Part shown: positions 6,627 to 12,943 of the stretch, piece by piece
Layout: every line of letters starts with the position of its first letter
Numbering within the stretch: position 1 is the stretch's first letter
Assembly: GCA_049974825.1 (NCBI GenBank)
Contig: JBNGDJ010000067.1
Location: 1 to 12,943 of the forward strand
DNA from: JBKHDT01 sp049974825
GTDB taxonomy: Bacteria > Pseudomonadota > Gammaproteobacteria > Halothiobacillales > Halothiobacillaceae
Reading direction: 5' to 3'
Length of the DNA: 12,943 bases
Position numbers and translations under genes: made by a program
The notes under the pieces: generated by a model
The model's input: only the letters and a program-made list of their open reading frames with translations
Told to the model about the DNA's origin: nothing
Database searches by the model: none

Positions 6627-8342
6627 ATGCGCACATCCCGATTCCCGCTTGCCACGCTCAAGGAAGTCCCTGCCGATGCCGAAGTTGTCAGCCACCAGCT
6701 GATGCTGCGTTCGGGCATGCTCCGGCGACTGGCCGCCGGCCTCTACACCTGGACCCCGCTGGGATTGCGCGTGCTCCGCCGTGTCGAGCAGGTGGTTCGG
6801 GAGGAAATGGACCGAATCGGGGCACTGGAGGTGCTGATGCCCGCCGTACAGCCGGCTGAGCTGTGGGCCGAATCCGGCCGCTGGGAACAATACGGCCCGG
6901 AGCTGCTTCGCCTGCAGGATCGCCACGGCCGGGATTTCTGCTTCGGCCCCACCCACGAGGAAGTCATTACCGACTACGCGCGCCGCGAGCTTAAAAGCTA
7001 CAAGCAGCTGCCGGTCTGCTACTACCAGGTCCAGACCAAGTTTCGCGACGAGATCCGGCCGCGCTTCGGGGTGATGCGCGCGCGCGAGTTCCTGATGAAG
7101 GACGCCTACTCGTTCCACGCGGACAGCCAGTCGCTGCAGGAAACCTACGAGGCGATGTACCACGCCTACGAGCGAATCTTCACCCGGCTCGGCCTGCAGT
7201 TCCGCCCCGTCGAGGCGGACACCGGCTCGATCGGCGGCAACGCCTCACATGAATTTCACGTGCTCGCCGAATCCGGCGAGGATGCCATCGCCTTCTCCGA
7301 CACCTCGGACTATGCCGCCAACGTTGAGCTTGCAGCCACCCTGCCGCCCAGCGGGGCACGACCCGACCCGACCCAGACCATGGAGACGGTCGACACGCCC
7401 ACGCAGCGCAGTATCGAGGAAGTCAGCGCGTTTCTGGACCTGTCGGCCGAACGCTGCGTCAAAACGCTCTTTGTCCAGGGCGCGCAGACTCCTGTGGTGG
7501 CGCTGCTGCTGCGCGGAGATCACAGCCTCAACGAGCTCAAGGCCCAGAAGCATCCGGCAGTGGCCGAACCGCTGACCCTGGCCGACGAAGCCCAGGTGCG
7601 AGCCGTGACGGGTGCCCAGCCGGGCTTCGTCGGCCCGGTCGGATTACCCGATGATCTGCCGGTGATCGCCGACCACGCCCTGCAGGTGCTCTCGGACTTC
7701 ACCTGTGGCGCCAATGCCGACGGCAAGCACCTGACCGGCGTGAATTTCGGCCGGGACCTGCCGGAGCCGGAGTACACCGACCTGCGCGAAATCATGGCGG
7801 GCGACCCCAGTCCGGACGGTCAGGGCACAGTATCAATCCGTCGCGGCATCGAGGTTGGGCACGTGTTTCAGCTTGGCGACAAGTACAGCCGCGCCATGAA
7901 CTGCGAGGTTCTAGACGAGAACGGCAAGCCGCTGGTGCCGACCATGGGCTGCTACGGAATCGGTGTCTCGCGGATTGTCGCGGCCGCCATCGAGCAGAAC
8001 CACGATGACAACGGCATTGTCTGGCCCCGCGCCCTCGCCCCCTTCGAAGTCGCCATCGTCCCGATCAATGCCCACCGCAGTGATGCGGTGCGCGAAGCGG
8101 CCGAGACGCTGGAAGCACAGCTCGAACAGGCCGGTTACAGCGTCCTGATGGACGACCGTGGCCTGCGCCCCGGCGTGGCCTTCGCCGACATGGAACTGAT
8201 CGGCATCCCCGCCCGCGTGGTCGTCAGCGAACGCGGACTGGCCCAGGGCCAGCTTGAACTGCGCCTGCGCCACGAGTCCGACAACCGCAGCGTTGCCCAG
8301 GGCGACCTGCTCGACGCGCTAAACCAACTTCTGGGCGACTGA
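6627..8342 (+). CDS. proS: Prolyl-tRNA synthetase (bacterial type, with editing domain)
   Basis: Cytoplasmic class II aminoacyl-tRNA synthetase that charges tRNA-Pro with proline; essential for translation. At 571 residues it has the length of the E. coli-type enzyme. The N-terminus (SHQLMLRSGMLRRLAAGLYTW, around residues 22-42) is canonical, which supports the start at 6627 even though the ribosome site is weak. The catalytic core has FGPTHEEV (106-113), motif 2 from FRDEIRPRFGVMRAREF to KDAYSF (139-163) and motif 3 GCYGIGVSRI (441-450). The inserted editing domain, about 220-400, contains RGDHSLNELK and GANADGKH, with His368 matching the E. coli editing histidine. The anticodon-binding domain is about 470-565. 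Monocistronic, with its own candidate promoter and terminator. Nothing suggests loss of function. Confidence 0.98.
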   Translation: MRTSRFPLATLKEVPADAEVVSHQLMLRSGMLRRLAAGLYTWTPLGLRVLRRVEQVVREEMDRIGALEVLMPAVQPAELWAESGRWEQYGPELLRLQDRHGRDFCFGPTHEEVITDYARRELKSYKQLPVCYYQVQTKFRDEIRPRFGVMRAREFLMKDAYSFHADSQSLQETYEAMYHAYERIFTRLGLQFRPVEADTGSIGGNASHEFHVLAESGEDAIAFSDTSDYAANVELAATLPPSGARPDPTQTMETVDTPTQRSIEEVSAFLDLSAERCVKTLFVQGAQTPVVALLLRGDHSLNELKAQKHPAVAEPLTLADEAQVRAVTGAQPGFVGPVGLPDDLPVIADHALQVLSDFTCGANADGKHLTGVNFGRDLPEPEYTDLREIMAGDPSPDGQGTVSIRRGIEVGHVFQLGDKYSRAMNCEVLDENGKPLVPTMGCYGIGVSRIVAAAIEQNHDDNGIVWPRALAPFEVAIVPINAHRSDAVREAAETLEAQLEQAGYSVLMDDRGLRPGVAFADMELIGIPARVVVSERGLAQGQLELRLRHESDNRSVAQGDLLDALNQLLGD

Positions 8343-8360
8343 CACCAAGCACAAACGCGC

Positions 8361-8389
8361 AAAAAAGGCGGGGAATCCCCGCCTTTTTT
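8361..8389. terminator. Bidirectional intrinsic terminator between proS and the lipoprotein gene
   Basis: A near-perfect palindrome: six A, GGCGGGG (8367-8373), loop AAT, CCCCGCC (8377-8383), six T. It gives a 7-bp GC stem with a T-run on either strand. It lies 18 bp after the proS stop and faces the convergent lipoprotein gene, so it can serve both. Confidence 0.92.
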
Positions 8390-8419
8390 CATGGCATCAA
8401 GCCGCTGTCAGCTTTCAAG

Positions 8420-8441
8420 ATTGCCAGGCAATTGCCAGGCA
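8420..8441. repeat. Perfect 11-bp tandem duplication
   Basis: ATTGCCAGGCA occurs twice head to tail (8420-8430 and 8431-8441). Each copy contains most of the small palindrome TTGCCAGGCAA. It lies in the gap between proS and the convergent lipoprotein gene, probably a replication-slippage product. No function is evident. Confidence 0.8.
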
Positions 8442-8443
8442 AC

Positions 8444-8471
8444 GGAAGGTCTGCCTTGAACGAGACCTTCC
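8444..8471. other. Hairpin downstream of the lipoprotein gene
   Basis: GGAAGGTC (8444-8451) and GACCTTCC (8464-8471) form an 8-bp perfect stem with a 12-nt loop, 32 bp past the stop of the leftward lipoprotein gene. No T-run follows on the minus strand. It may protect the 3' end of that transcript ahead of the shared terminator. Confidence 0.4.
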
Positions 8472-8503
8472 TCAAGCACCGACAGCCAGACAAAAGGCCT
8501 GAA

Positions 8504-10156
8504 TTACTTGCTGACCTTTTCAACCGTGAACACACGGGTGGTTCCACTGACCTCGTTACCCACGATCAAGAGGGCATTACCGTTTGCAGCGGCCGGTGCC
8601 TCCGAAGCATGAACAAAGTGCAGACCTTCCTCGCCAAGATCAGTCGTGGTCAGCAGACGCTCGTCATTCGGCAAGCTGAAATCACGGGTGGTGATGTACT
8701 GCACAAATTCGGTGTTTTCCGGATCCGTGATGTTGTAGACCATTACGCCACCGACACGCTCAAGACCCACAAAGGCATAAGTGCTTCCGCCCACTTCACC
8801 GAGTGCGATACCTTCAGGCTCGGGGCCCTTGTCGTCAGAGCGGCTGTCGAAGCTGTCGTTCTCGTCGTTGTTCGAGTTGAAATCGTCCGGGTAGAGCTCC
8901 GCGATCGTCTCTTCCATCTGCGAGCCAGTATCAAACACCTGCTCAAGCCCATCGTCAGTGACCCGGAAGATCGACATCGAGCGCCCGCCATAGGCAAACA
9001 GCTGGTTGTAGACACAGTCGGTTTCCACGTCCGTGCTCATGTCGGAGGGGTTGCAACCGTTGCTGACACCCAGGGTCGAAGTGACGCGCAGACGGCCCAG
9101 GTTTTCGTCCTGCTGGAGTTCAGCCGCATTCGGGAAGGCGGTCGGGTCGAGCTGCAGGTTCTTGATCCGGAACTCCTCGGTCCAGGCATCGTAGTCGCGG
9201 GCGTCGCCCTCGTTCGCTGTCACGATATAGTGGGCACCGTCGCGCTCGTACACACGAATGGTGTCCGGTTGGTAGACGCCCATGACCGGCCAGTGACGGA
9301 TATTGATCTTGCCGTCCCGATTGCTGGCGTCAAAGCCACTGCCGGCGATCGCGGAGTTTTCCGACCAGTCCTTGAAGCCCAGCGGGAACACGTCCGTGAC
9401 CGTTGCGGTCGCCACGTCCACCACGGCAATCGCGTTGTTTTCCTGCAGCGAAACATACACGGTGCTGCCGTCGGCGGTAAACTCAACCCACTCCGGCTCG
9501 AAGTCCTGCGCCGCGGACGCACCGGGCCCGAAGATCCGCACGCCCTTGGCGCGCAGGGCATCTTCCTGCCCGTTGAAAGCGCGGAAGTCAGCGGTGCGCA
9601 CCACCGGGCTCATCACGCCGTTGCTCAGGTCAATAATGGAAACCGAACCCTCGGGATCGACCGTGTACTCATCATTCGGCTCGCCTTCGTTGGCAACCGC
9701 CACATATCGCCCGTCCGCCGAGAACGTCAACGCATCCGGCAAGGCACCCACCGTCACCACGTTCTGACGGACGCCGTCTGCATCGAAGAACGCCACGAAA
9801 CCATTGGCCTGCTTGTCGTTGTTCTCCACAGCCACAGCGACCACGCCGCTGTGCACAGCCACGCTGTTGGCCGCACCACCCAGGTCGGACACATCAATCT
9901 CGCCCAACTTATCGAGCGCTGCCGGGTTGCTCATATCGAGAATGTCGACCTTGCCGCTAAAGGCATTGATCACGAAAGCACGCTGAGTCTGCGCGTCGTA
10001 GCTGACGATCTCCGCCGCACTCTCGTCGAAGAGACCGGTCTGATACTGACCGGAAGCGGTCAGCTTGATGCTGTGATCATCATCTGAATCACAGCCGGTG
10101 AGCACGACGCCACCGAGGATGGCAGCCATCGACACGGCTAGCAGGTTCTTTTTCAT
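8504..10156 (-). CDS. Choice-of-anchor I family lipoprotein (beta-propeller-like)
   Basis: A predicted lipid-anchored periplasmic protein of 550 residues. ATG 10156 is chosen because GGAG lies 6 bp upstream and it gives a compact lipoprotein signal ending in the lipobox LTGC (Cys22). An ATG 12 bp earlier adds only MERT and has a worse ribosome site. The body is a series of propeller-like repeats. The motifs ANEGEPNDEYTVDPEGSVSI (about 155-174), TANEGDARDYDAWTEEFRIK (313-332) and DDKGPEPEG followed by YAFVGLERVGGVMVYNITDP are characteristic of choice-of-anchor I proteins, sometimes annotated as alkaline-phosphatase-like. The family is named for its varied anchoring; here it is an N-terminal lipid. 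An acidic stretch (about 423-445) might bind calcium. Residue +2 after the lipid cysteine is Asp, which in E. coli retains lipoproteins in the inner membrane. Enzymatic activity is unproven. Confidence 0.88.
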   Translation of the reverse strand: MKKNLLAVSMAAILGGVVLTGCDSDDDHSIKLTASGQYQTGLFDESAAEIVSYDAQTQRAFVINAFSGKVDILDMSNPAALDKLGEIDVSDLGGAANSVAVHSGVVAVAVENNDKQANGFVAFFDADGVRQNVVTVGALPDALTFSADGRYVAVANEGEPNDEYTVDPEGSVSIIDLSNGVMSPVVRTADFRAFNGQEDALRAKGVRIFGPGASAAQDFEPEWVEFTADGSTVYVSLQENNAIAVVDVATATVTDVFPLGFKDWSENSAIAGSGFDASNRDGKINIRHWPVMGVYQPDTIRVYERDGAHYIVTANEGDARDYDAWTEEFRIKNLQLDPTAFPNAAELQQDENLGRLRVTSTLGVSNGCNPSDMSTDVETDCVYNQLFAYGGRSMSIFRVTDDGLEQVFDTGSQMEETIAELYPDDFNSNNDENDSFDSRSDDKGPEPEGIALGEVGGSTYAFVGLERVGGVMVYNITDPENTEFVQYITTRDFSLPNDERLLTTTDLGEEGLHFVHASEAPAAANGNALLIVGNEVSGTTRVFTVEKVSK

Positions 10157-10210
10157 CGTTCGCTCCATGATTCTTATTCAGAAATGAATGCACGACGCTA
10201 GCGGACCCAA

Positions 10211-10228
10211 TTTACAAAAGGGTGACAT
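10211..10228 (-). promoter_or_regulatory. Weak candidate Pho box upstream of the lipoprotein gene
   Basis: On the minus strand this reads ATGTCAC-CCTT-TTGTAAA, two 7-mers separated by 4 bp that partly match the PhoB site (CTGTCAT repeats): 5 of 7, then about 4 of 7. A poor -10 (TAGCGT) begins 10 bp downstream, the usual distance. ACCCAA (10205-10210) and TTGGGT (10229-10234) flank it as a 6-bp inverted repeat, so an unrelated dyad-binding regulator is an alternative. Confidence 0.25.
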
Positions 10229-10263
10229 TTGGGTTTCAGCTCAATTAACCTGAACCCGACGCA

Positions 10264-10289
10264 GTTTCCCTGATGAGGCGCAGGGGAAC
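10264..10289. other. Hairpin abutting the attC-like site
   Basis: GTTTCCCTG (10264-10272) and CAGGGGAAC (10281-10289) form a 9-bp stem with one G-T wobble and the loop ATGAGGCG. The right arm contains the outer seven bases of the attC-like element. It could be an inverted repeat of the original target site or a 3'-end structure of the hsdR transcript. No T-run follows. Confidence 0.45.
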
Positions 10290-10342
10290 GCGAAGCATCA
10301 GCGGCGGTGCGAAGCGCCATCCGCTGCATGCTTTTGTTATGC
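10283..10342 (-). mobile_element. attC-like integron recombination site at the hsdR stop codon
   Basis: A 60-bp imperfect palindrome with attC architecture, described on the minus strand. R'' box is GCATAAC (10342-10336), one mismatch to RYYYAAC. Then come AAGCAT, an unpaired G (position 10327), CAGCGG, a terminal stem (GGCGC-TTC-GCACC), CCGCTG, ATGCTT, three bases and GTT (10289-10287). Distances from AAC to the inner stem are 15 nt on both sides, as I recall for aadA-type attC sites. The extra base sits in the R''-side arm, which fixes the cassette direction as the same as hsdR. The hsdR TAA lies inside R'', a common cassette feature. The R' box is GTTCCCC: only the GTT core fits GTTRRRY, so the site is solitary, decayed or joined to a non-integron target. 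No integrase gene or attI is in view. Confidence 0.65.
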
Positions 10343-12943
10343 ACTGGTTTTCTCGCTTGCCCGCAGCCGCTCATACACCTCATGCAACAGATGCTCACCG
10401 GCCACACGGCGGAAGTCGTCATCATTCATCAGACGACCGAAGATTTCCTCGTTGCCGTCCATGCGTTCGATGAACAGGTTTTCGAGCATCCGATTGAAGA
10501 CATAGGCAAAATTGTCGCGGGTATTGGCCTGAGCGGCTTCGCGCAAGGTTTCGTTCTCGACGGCGCTTGCGGCGATCTGGTCGAAGAAGAGCTGATCGGC
10601 CGGTGTGAATTCGGTACCGAATCGCTCATTGAGTTTGCCGATCAGGGTGGACAGCTCCACCTGTTCATCCTCGGCACGGCCGGTACCCACCTCGGTGGGC
10701 CCGTACAGGGGTTGCGCCTCGCCCACCCCCAGGTCAATGGTGCCTTCGCTGATCTTCTGCAACCGGTAGTATTTCAGAGAAACCTCGTCTTCCAGCTCGA
10801 ACACGGTGTCATCGGCACGCCGGGGCAACTTGTGCAGCAAGAACCGCCCATAGCTGTAGAGCTTTTCCAAACTACTGTCCTGGTAGGGAATGATCTGCGC
10901 CAGGAAGGCGTAAAGGTTGCGGAAGCTGGCGAGCTGACCCTTGAATTGTTCCTGTTCGTCCTCGTCCAGCCCGCTATAGCGCTCTACAGCCTGATCGAGA
11001 ATGGCATTGATTTTTTGATGGTCCGCCGCCGAGGGCTCGTTACGGTTCTTGTACCAGATCTCGGCAAAGGCATTGACCTCGTCCGGGGTGAACACCTGGT
11101 GCTCTTCCAGCCGGTGTTGCAGGTCGTAGAGCTGGTGCGGATCACTGTTCTCCCCGGCAGAAGTGAATTCGTAATACGGCTTGAAGGCTTCGTAGATCTC
11201 CTCAGGATCGTTGACGAAGTCGAGCACAAAGGTGTCTTCCTTGCCGGGGGCGGTCCGGTTCAGGCGCGAGAGCGTCTGCACCGCCTGAATGCCCGAAAGC
11301 CGCCGGTCCACATACATGGTGTGCAACAGTGGCTGATCGAAGCCGGTCTGGTACTTCTCCGCCACCAGCAGCACCTGGTAGTGCTCGGAGGCAAAGCGGT
11401 CCGGCAGCTCCGATTCCTTGATGCCCTCGTTCATGCCCACTTCCGTGTAGGACTGATCGGGGAAATCCGGGTCGGTGACGCTGCCGGAGAAGGCTACCAG
11501 CGAGCGGATACCGGTGATGTCGTGGTCCTTGATGTACTTGTCGAAGGCCTGCTTGTAGCGCACCGCGTGCAGACGCGAAGCGGTGACCACCATGGCCTTG
11601 GCCCGGCCGCCGATGCGGTGGCGGGTGTTGTGGCGGAAGTGCTCGACGATCACCTCCACCTTCTGGGCGATGTTGTGCGGATGCAGCGACATGAAGCGCG
11701 CCAGCGCCCGGGCCGCCTTGCGCCTGGGCACCTGCGGGTCATCCTCGATGGACTTGATCAAGCCGTAGTAGGTCTTGTAGGTGGTGTAGTTCTCCAGCAC
11801 ATCCATGATGAAGCCTTCCTCGATGGCCTGGCGCATGGAATAGAGGTGAAACGGCGGCTCACCGTCCGGGCCGGGCTCGTTGAACACCGCCTGGGTCTTG
11901 AACTTGGGCGTGGCGGTGAAGGCGAAGAAGCTGATATTGGGCTGGCGCGGACGCTTGAGCATCTCCTTGAACAGTTCCCGGCGCGCCTCCTCGGACAGCG
12001 CTTCCTCCTCCACATCCAGAAACTCCTCGGCGATGGCCGATTCAATGCCGTCGCGGTTAAGCACCTTGCGCAGCTCCATGGCCGTCTCGCCGGACTGGGA
12101 GCTGTGGGCTTCGTCCACGATCACCGCGAAGCGCTTGCCGCCGGTATTGAGTTCCACGGCCTCGCCCTTCTTCGCCAGGGTATCCATGGCCTGGGTGATG
12201 AAGGGGAACTTCTGGATGGTGGAGATGATGATGGGAACGCCGGAGGACAGCGCCTGGGCAAGCTGCTGGGTGTTCTCGTCGATCTTCTGCACCACCCCCT
12301 GCTTGTGCTCGAACTGATAGATGGTGTTCTGCAACTGCTGGTCCAGCACCCGGCGGTCGGTGATCACCACCACGGTATCGAAGACCTTGTTGTCCTCGGC
12401 ATCGTGCAGGCTGGATAGCCGATGGGCCAGCCAGGCAATGGAGTTGGACTTGCCCGAGCCTGCCGAATGCTGCACCAGATAGTTGTGCCCCGGCCCCTGG
12501 GCGCGGGCGGAGTCGATCAGCTTGCGCACCGCGTCAAGCTGGTGGTAGCGAGGGAAGATCAGGGTTTCCTTCCGGTGGCGCTTGACGCCCTTTTTGGTGG
12601 TGACCTTGCTCTCGCTCACCTCTAGATGCAGGAAGCGGGCGAGGATGTCCATCAGGCTGTCGCGGGTCAGCACCTGCTCCCAGAGATACGCGGTACGGTA
12701 GCCGCCATCCTCGGCGGGCGGGTTGCCGGCGCCGAAGTGATGGCCGCGATTGAAGGGCAGAAAGCGGGTGTCGTCACCACTCAGGCGGGTGGTCATGAAG
12801 GCCTGGTCCGGGTCCACGGCGAAATGCACCAGCGCCCGCTCCTTGAAGCGGAAGATGGGCTCCGCCGGGTCGCGGTCGCGCCGGTACTGGCCCATGGCGT
12901 CGTCCACCGTCTGCCCGGTCATGGGGTTCTTCAGCTCCAGCGT
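10337..12943 (-). CDS. hsdR: Type I restriction enzyme, R subunit (HsdR), 5'-truncated by the window
   Basis: The motor and nuclease subunit of a type I restriction-modification complex, which translocates and cuts foreign DNA lacking the host methylation. 868 residues are visible; family members have roughly 1000-1100, so the N-terminus lies beyond the right edge. The frame is open to base 12943, and the internal ATG at 12922 is not a real start. The first visible residues, TLELKNP, contain the E-x-K of the PD-(D/E)xK nuclease. Helicase motifs follow: Walker A HSAGSGKS (about 159-166), VVVITDRRVLDQQL, DEAH in FAVIVDEAHSSQSG (about 277-280), FFAFTATPKF, TGFDQPLLHTMYVDRRLSG and QTLSRLNR. The C-terminus is helical and probably contacts HsdM/HsdS. 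The C-terminal part is complete and the stop lies within the attC-like site. hsdM and hsdS are expected to the right but are not seen. Confidence 0.95.
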   Translation of the reverse strand, partial: TLELKNPMTGQTVDDAMGQYRRDRDPAEPIFRFKERALVHFAVDPDQAFMTTRLSGDDTRFLPFNRGHHFGAGNPPAEDGGYRTAYLWEQVLTRDSLMDILARFLHLEVSESKVTTKKGVKRHRKETLIFPRYHQLDAVRKLIDSARAQGPGHNYLVQHSAGSGKSNSIAWLAHRLSSLHDAEDNKVFDTVVVITDRRVLDQQLQNTIYQFEHKQGVVQKIDENTQQLAQALSSGVPIIISTIQKFPFITQAMDTLAKKGEAVELNTGGKRFAVIVDEAHSSQSGETAMELRKVLNRDGIESAIAEEFLDVEEEALSEEARRELFKEMLKRPRQPNISFFAFTATPKFKTQAVFNEPGPDGEPPFHLYSMRQAIEEGFIMDVLENYTTYKTYYGLIKSIEDDPQVPRRKAARALARFMSLHPHNIAQKVEVIVEHFRHNTRHRIGGRAKAMVVTASRLHAVRYKQAFDKYIKDHDITGIRSLVAFSGSVTDPDFPDQSYTEVGMNEGIKESELPDRFASEHYQVLLVAEKYQTGFDQPLLHTMYVDRRLSGIQAVQTLSRLNRTAPGKEDTFVLDFVNDPEEIYEAFKPYYEFTSAGENSDPHQLYDLQHRLEEHQVFTPDEVNAFAEIWYKNRNEPSAADHQKINAILDQAVERYSGLDEDEQEQFKGQLASFRNLYAFLAQIIPYQDSSLEKLYSYGRFLLHKLPRRADDTVFELEDEVSLKYYRLQKISEGTIDLGVGEAQPLYGPTEVGTGRAEDEQVELSTLIGKLNERFGTEFTPADQLFFDQIAASAVENETLREAAQANTRDNFAYVFNRMLENLFIERMDGNEEIFGRLMNDDDFRRVAGEHLLHEVYERLRASEKTSA

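Noticed and set aside
8432..10087. Plus-strand open frame of 551 codons opposite the lipoprotein gene
   Set aside because: The composition is that of a reverse-complement shadow, and the minus-strand gene has clear family motifs, a lipobox and a ribosome site.
10283..10342. Reading the attC-like site in the plus-strand direction
   Set aside because: In that orientation the unpaired base falls in the wrong arm and R'' would be GGGGAAC; the minus orientation fits the R'' box, the stop-codon overlap and the arm polarity.
10307..12418. Plus-strand open frame of 703 codons opposite hsdR
   Set aside because: The opposite strand encodes all the helicase motifs of HsdR; this frame shows none and crosses the attC-like region.
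12920..12922. ATG at 12922 as the hsdR start
   Set aside because: The frame stays open to the window edge, and the preceding codons encode ELK of the nuclease motif, so the true start lies outside.

Overview
The window looks like chromosomal DNA of a GC-rich, Gram-negative gammaproteobacterium. The prolyl-tRNA synthetase resembles the Escherichia coli enzyme almost block for block. An RND pump with a periplasmic adaptor, a lipoprotein and a DUF4124 protein all imply an inner membrane and a periplasm. The species cannot be named from the sequence.

Layout. Bases 1-217 are non-coding and rich in short hairpins; they may be the edge of a dispersed repeat. A leftward cluster follows: adaptor gene (start 5565), RND permease (4-bp overlap with it) and, 105 bp further on, a LysR-type regulator. 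No outer-membrane channel gene is present. The cluster starts behind an AT-rich perfect palindrome (5667-5686) that overlaps an extended -10 element, and its roughly 95-nt leader can fold into two abutting hairpins. Divergently, a small secreted DUF4124 protein (5826-6302) ends in a strong intrinsic terminator. Then come a candidate promoter, a 165-nt leader and proS (6627-8342). A symmetrical, probably bidirectional terminator separates proS from a leftward lipoprotein gene of the choice-of-anchor I family (start 10156), which has a weak candidate Pho box upstream. The right end holds the 3' part of a leftward type I restriction gene, hsdR, running off the window edge.

The most notable structure is a 60-bp attC-like integron recombination site (10283-10342). 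Its R'' box contains the hsdR stop codon, and its folded arms show the unpaired-base polarity expected for the hsdR strand. The other outer box keeps only the GTT core, as expected if the attC end of a cassette had joined a non-integron target. This suggests the restriction gene, or its last segment, has been associated with integron cassette recombination.

How the genes relate: adaptor and permease should form an efflux pump of unknown substrate, using a channel encoded elsewhere. The LysR protein is a plausible regulator of it. DUF4124, proS and the lipoprotein appear to be independent units. HsdR needs HsdM and HsdS, which should lie beyond the right edge if the system is complete.
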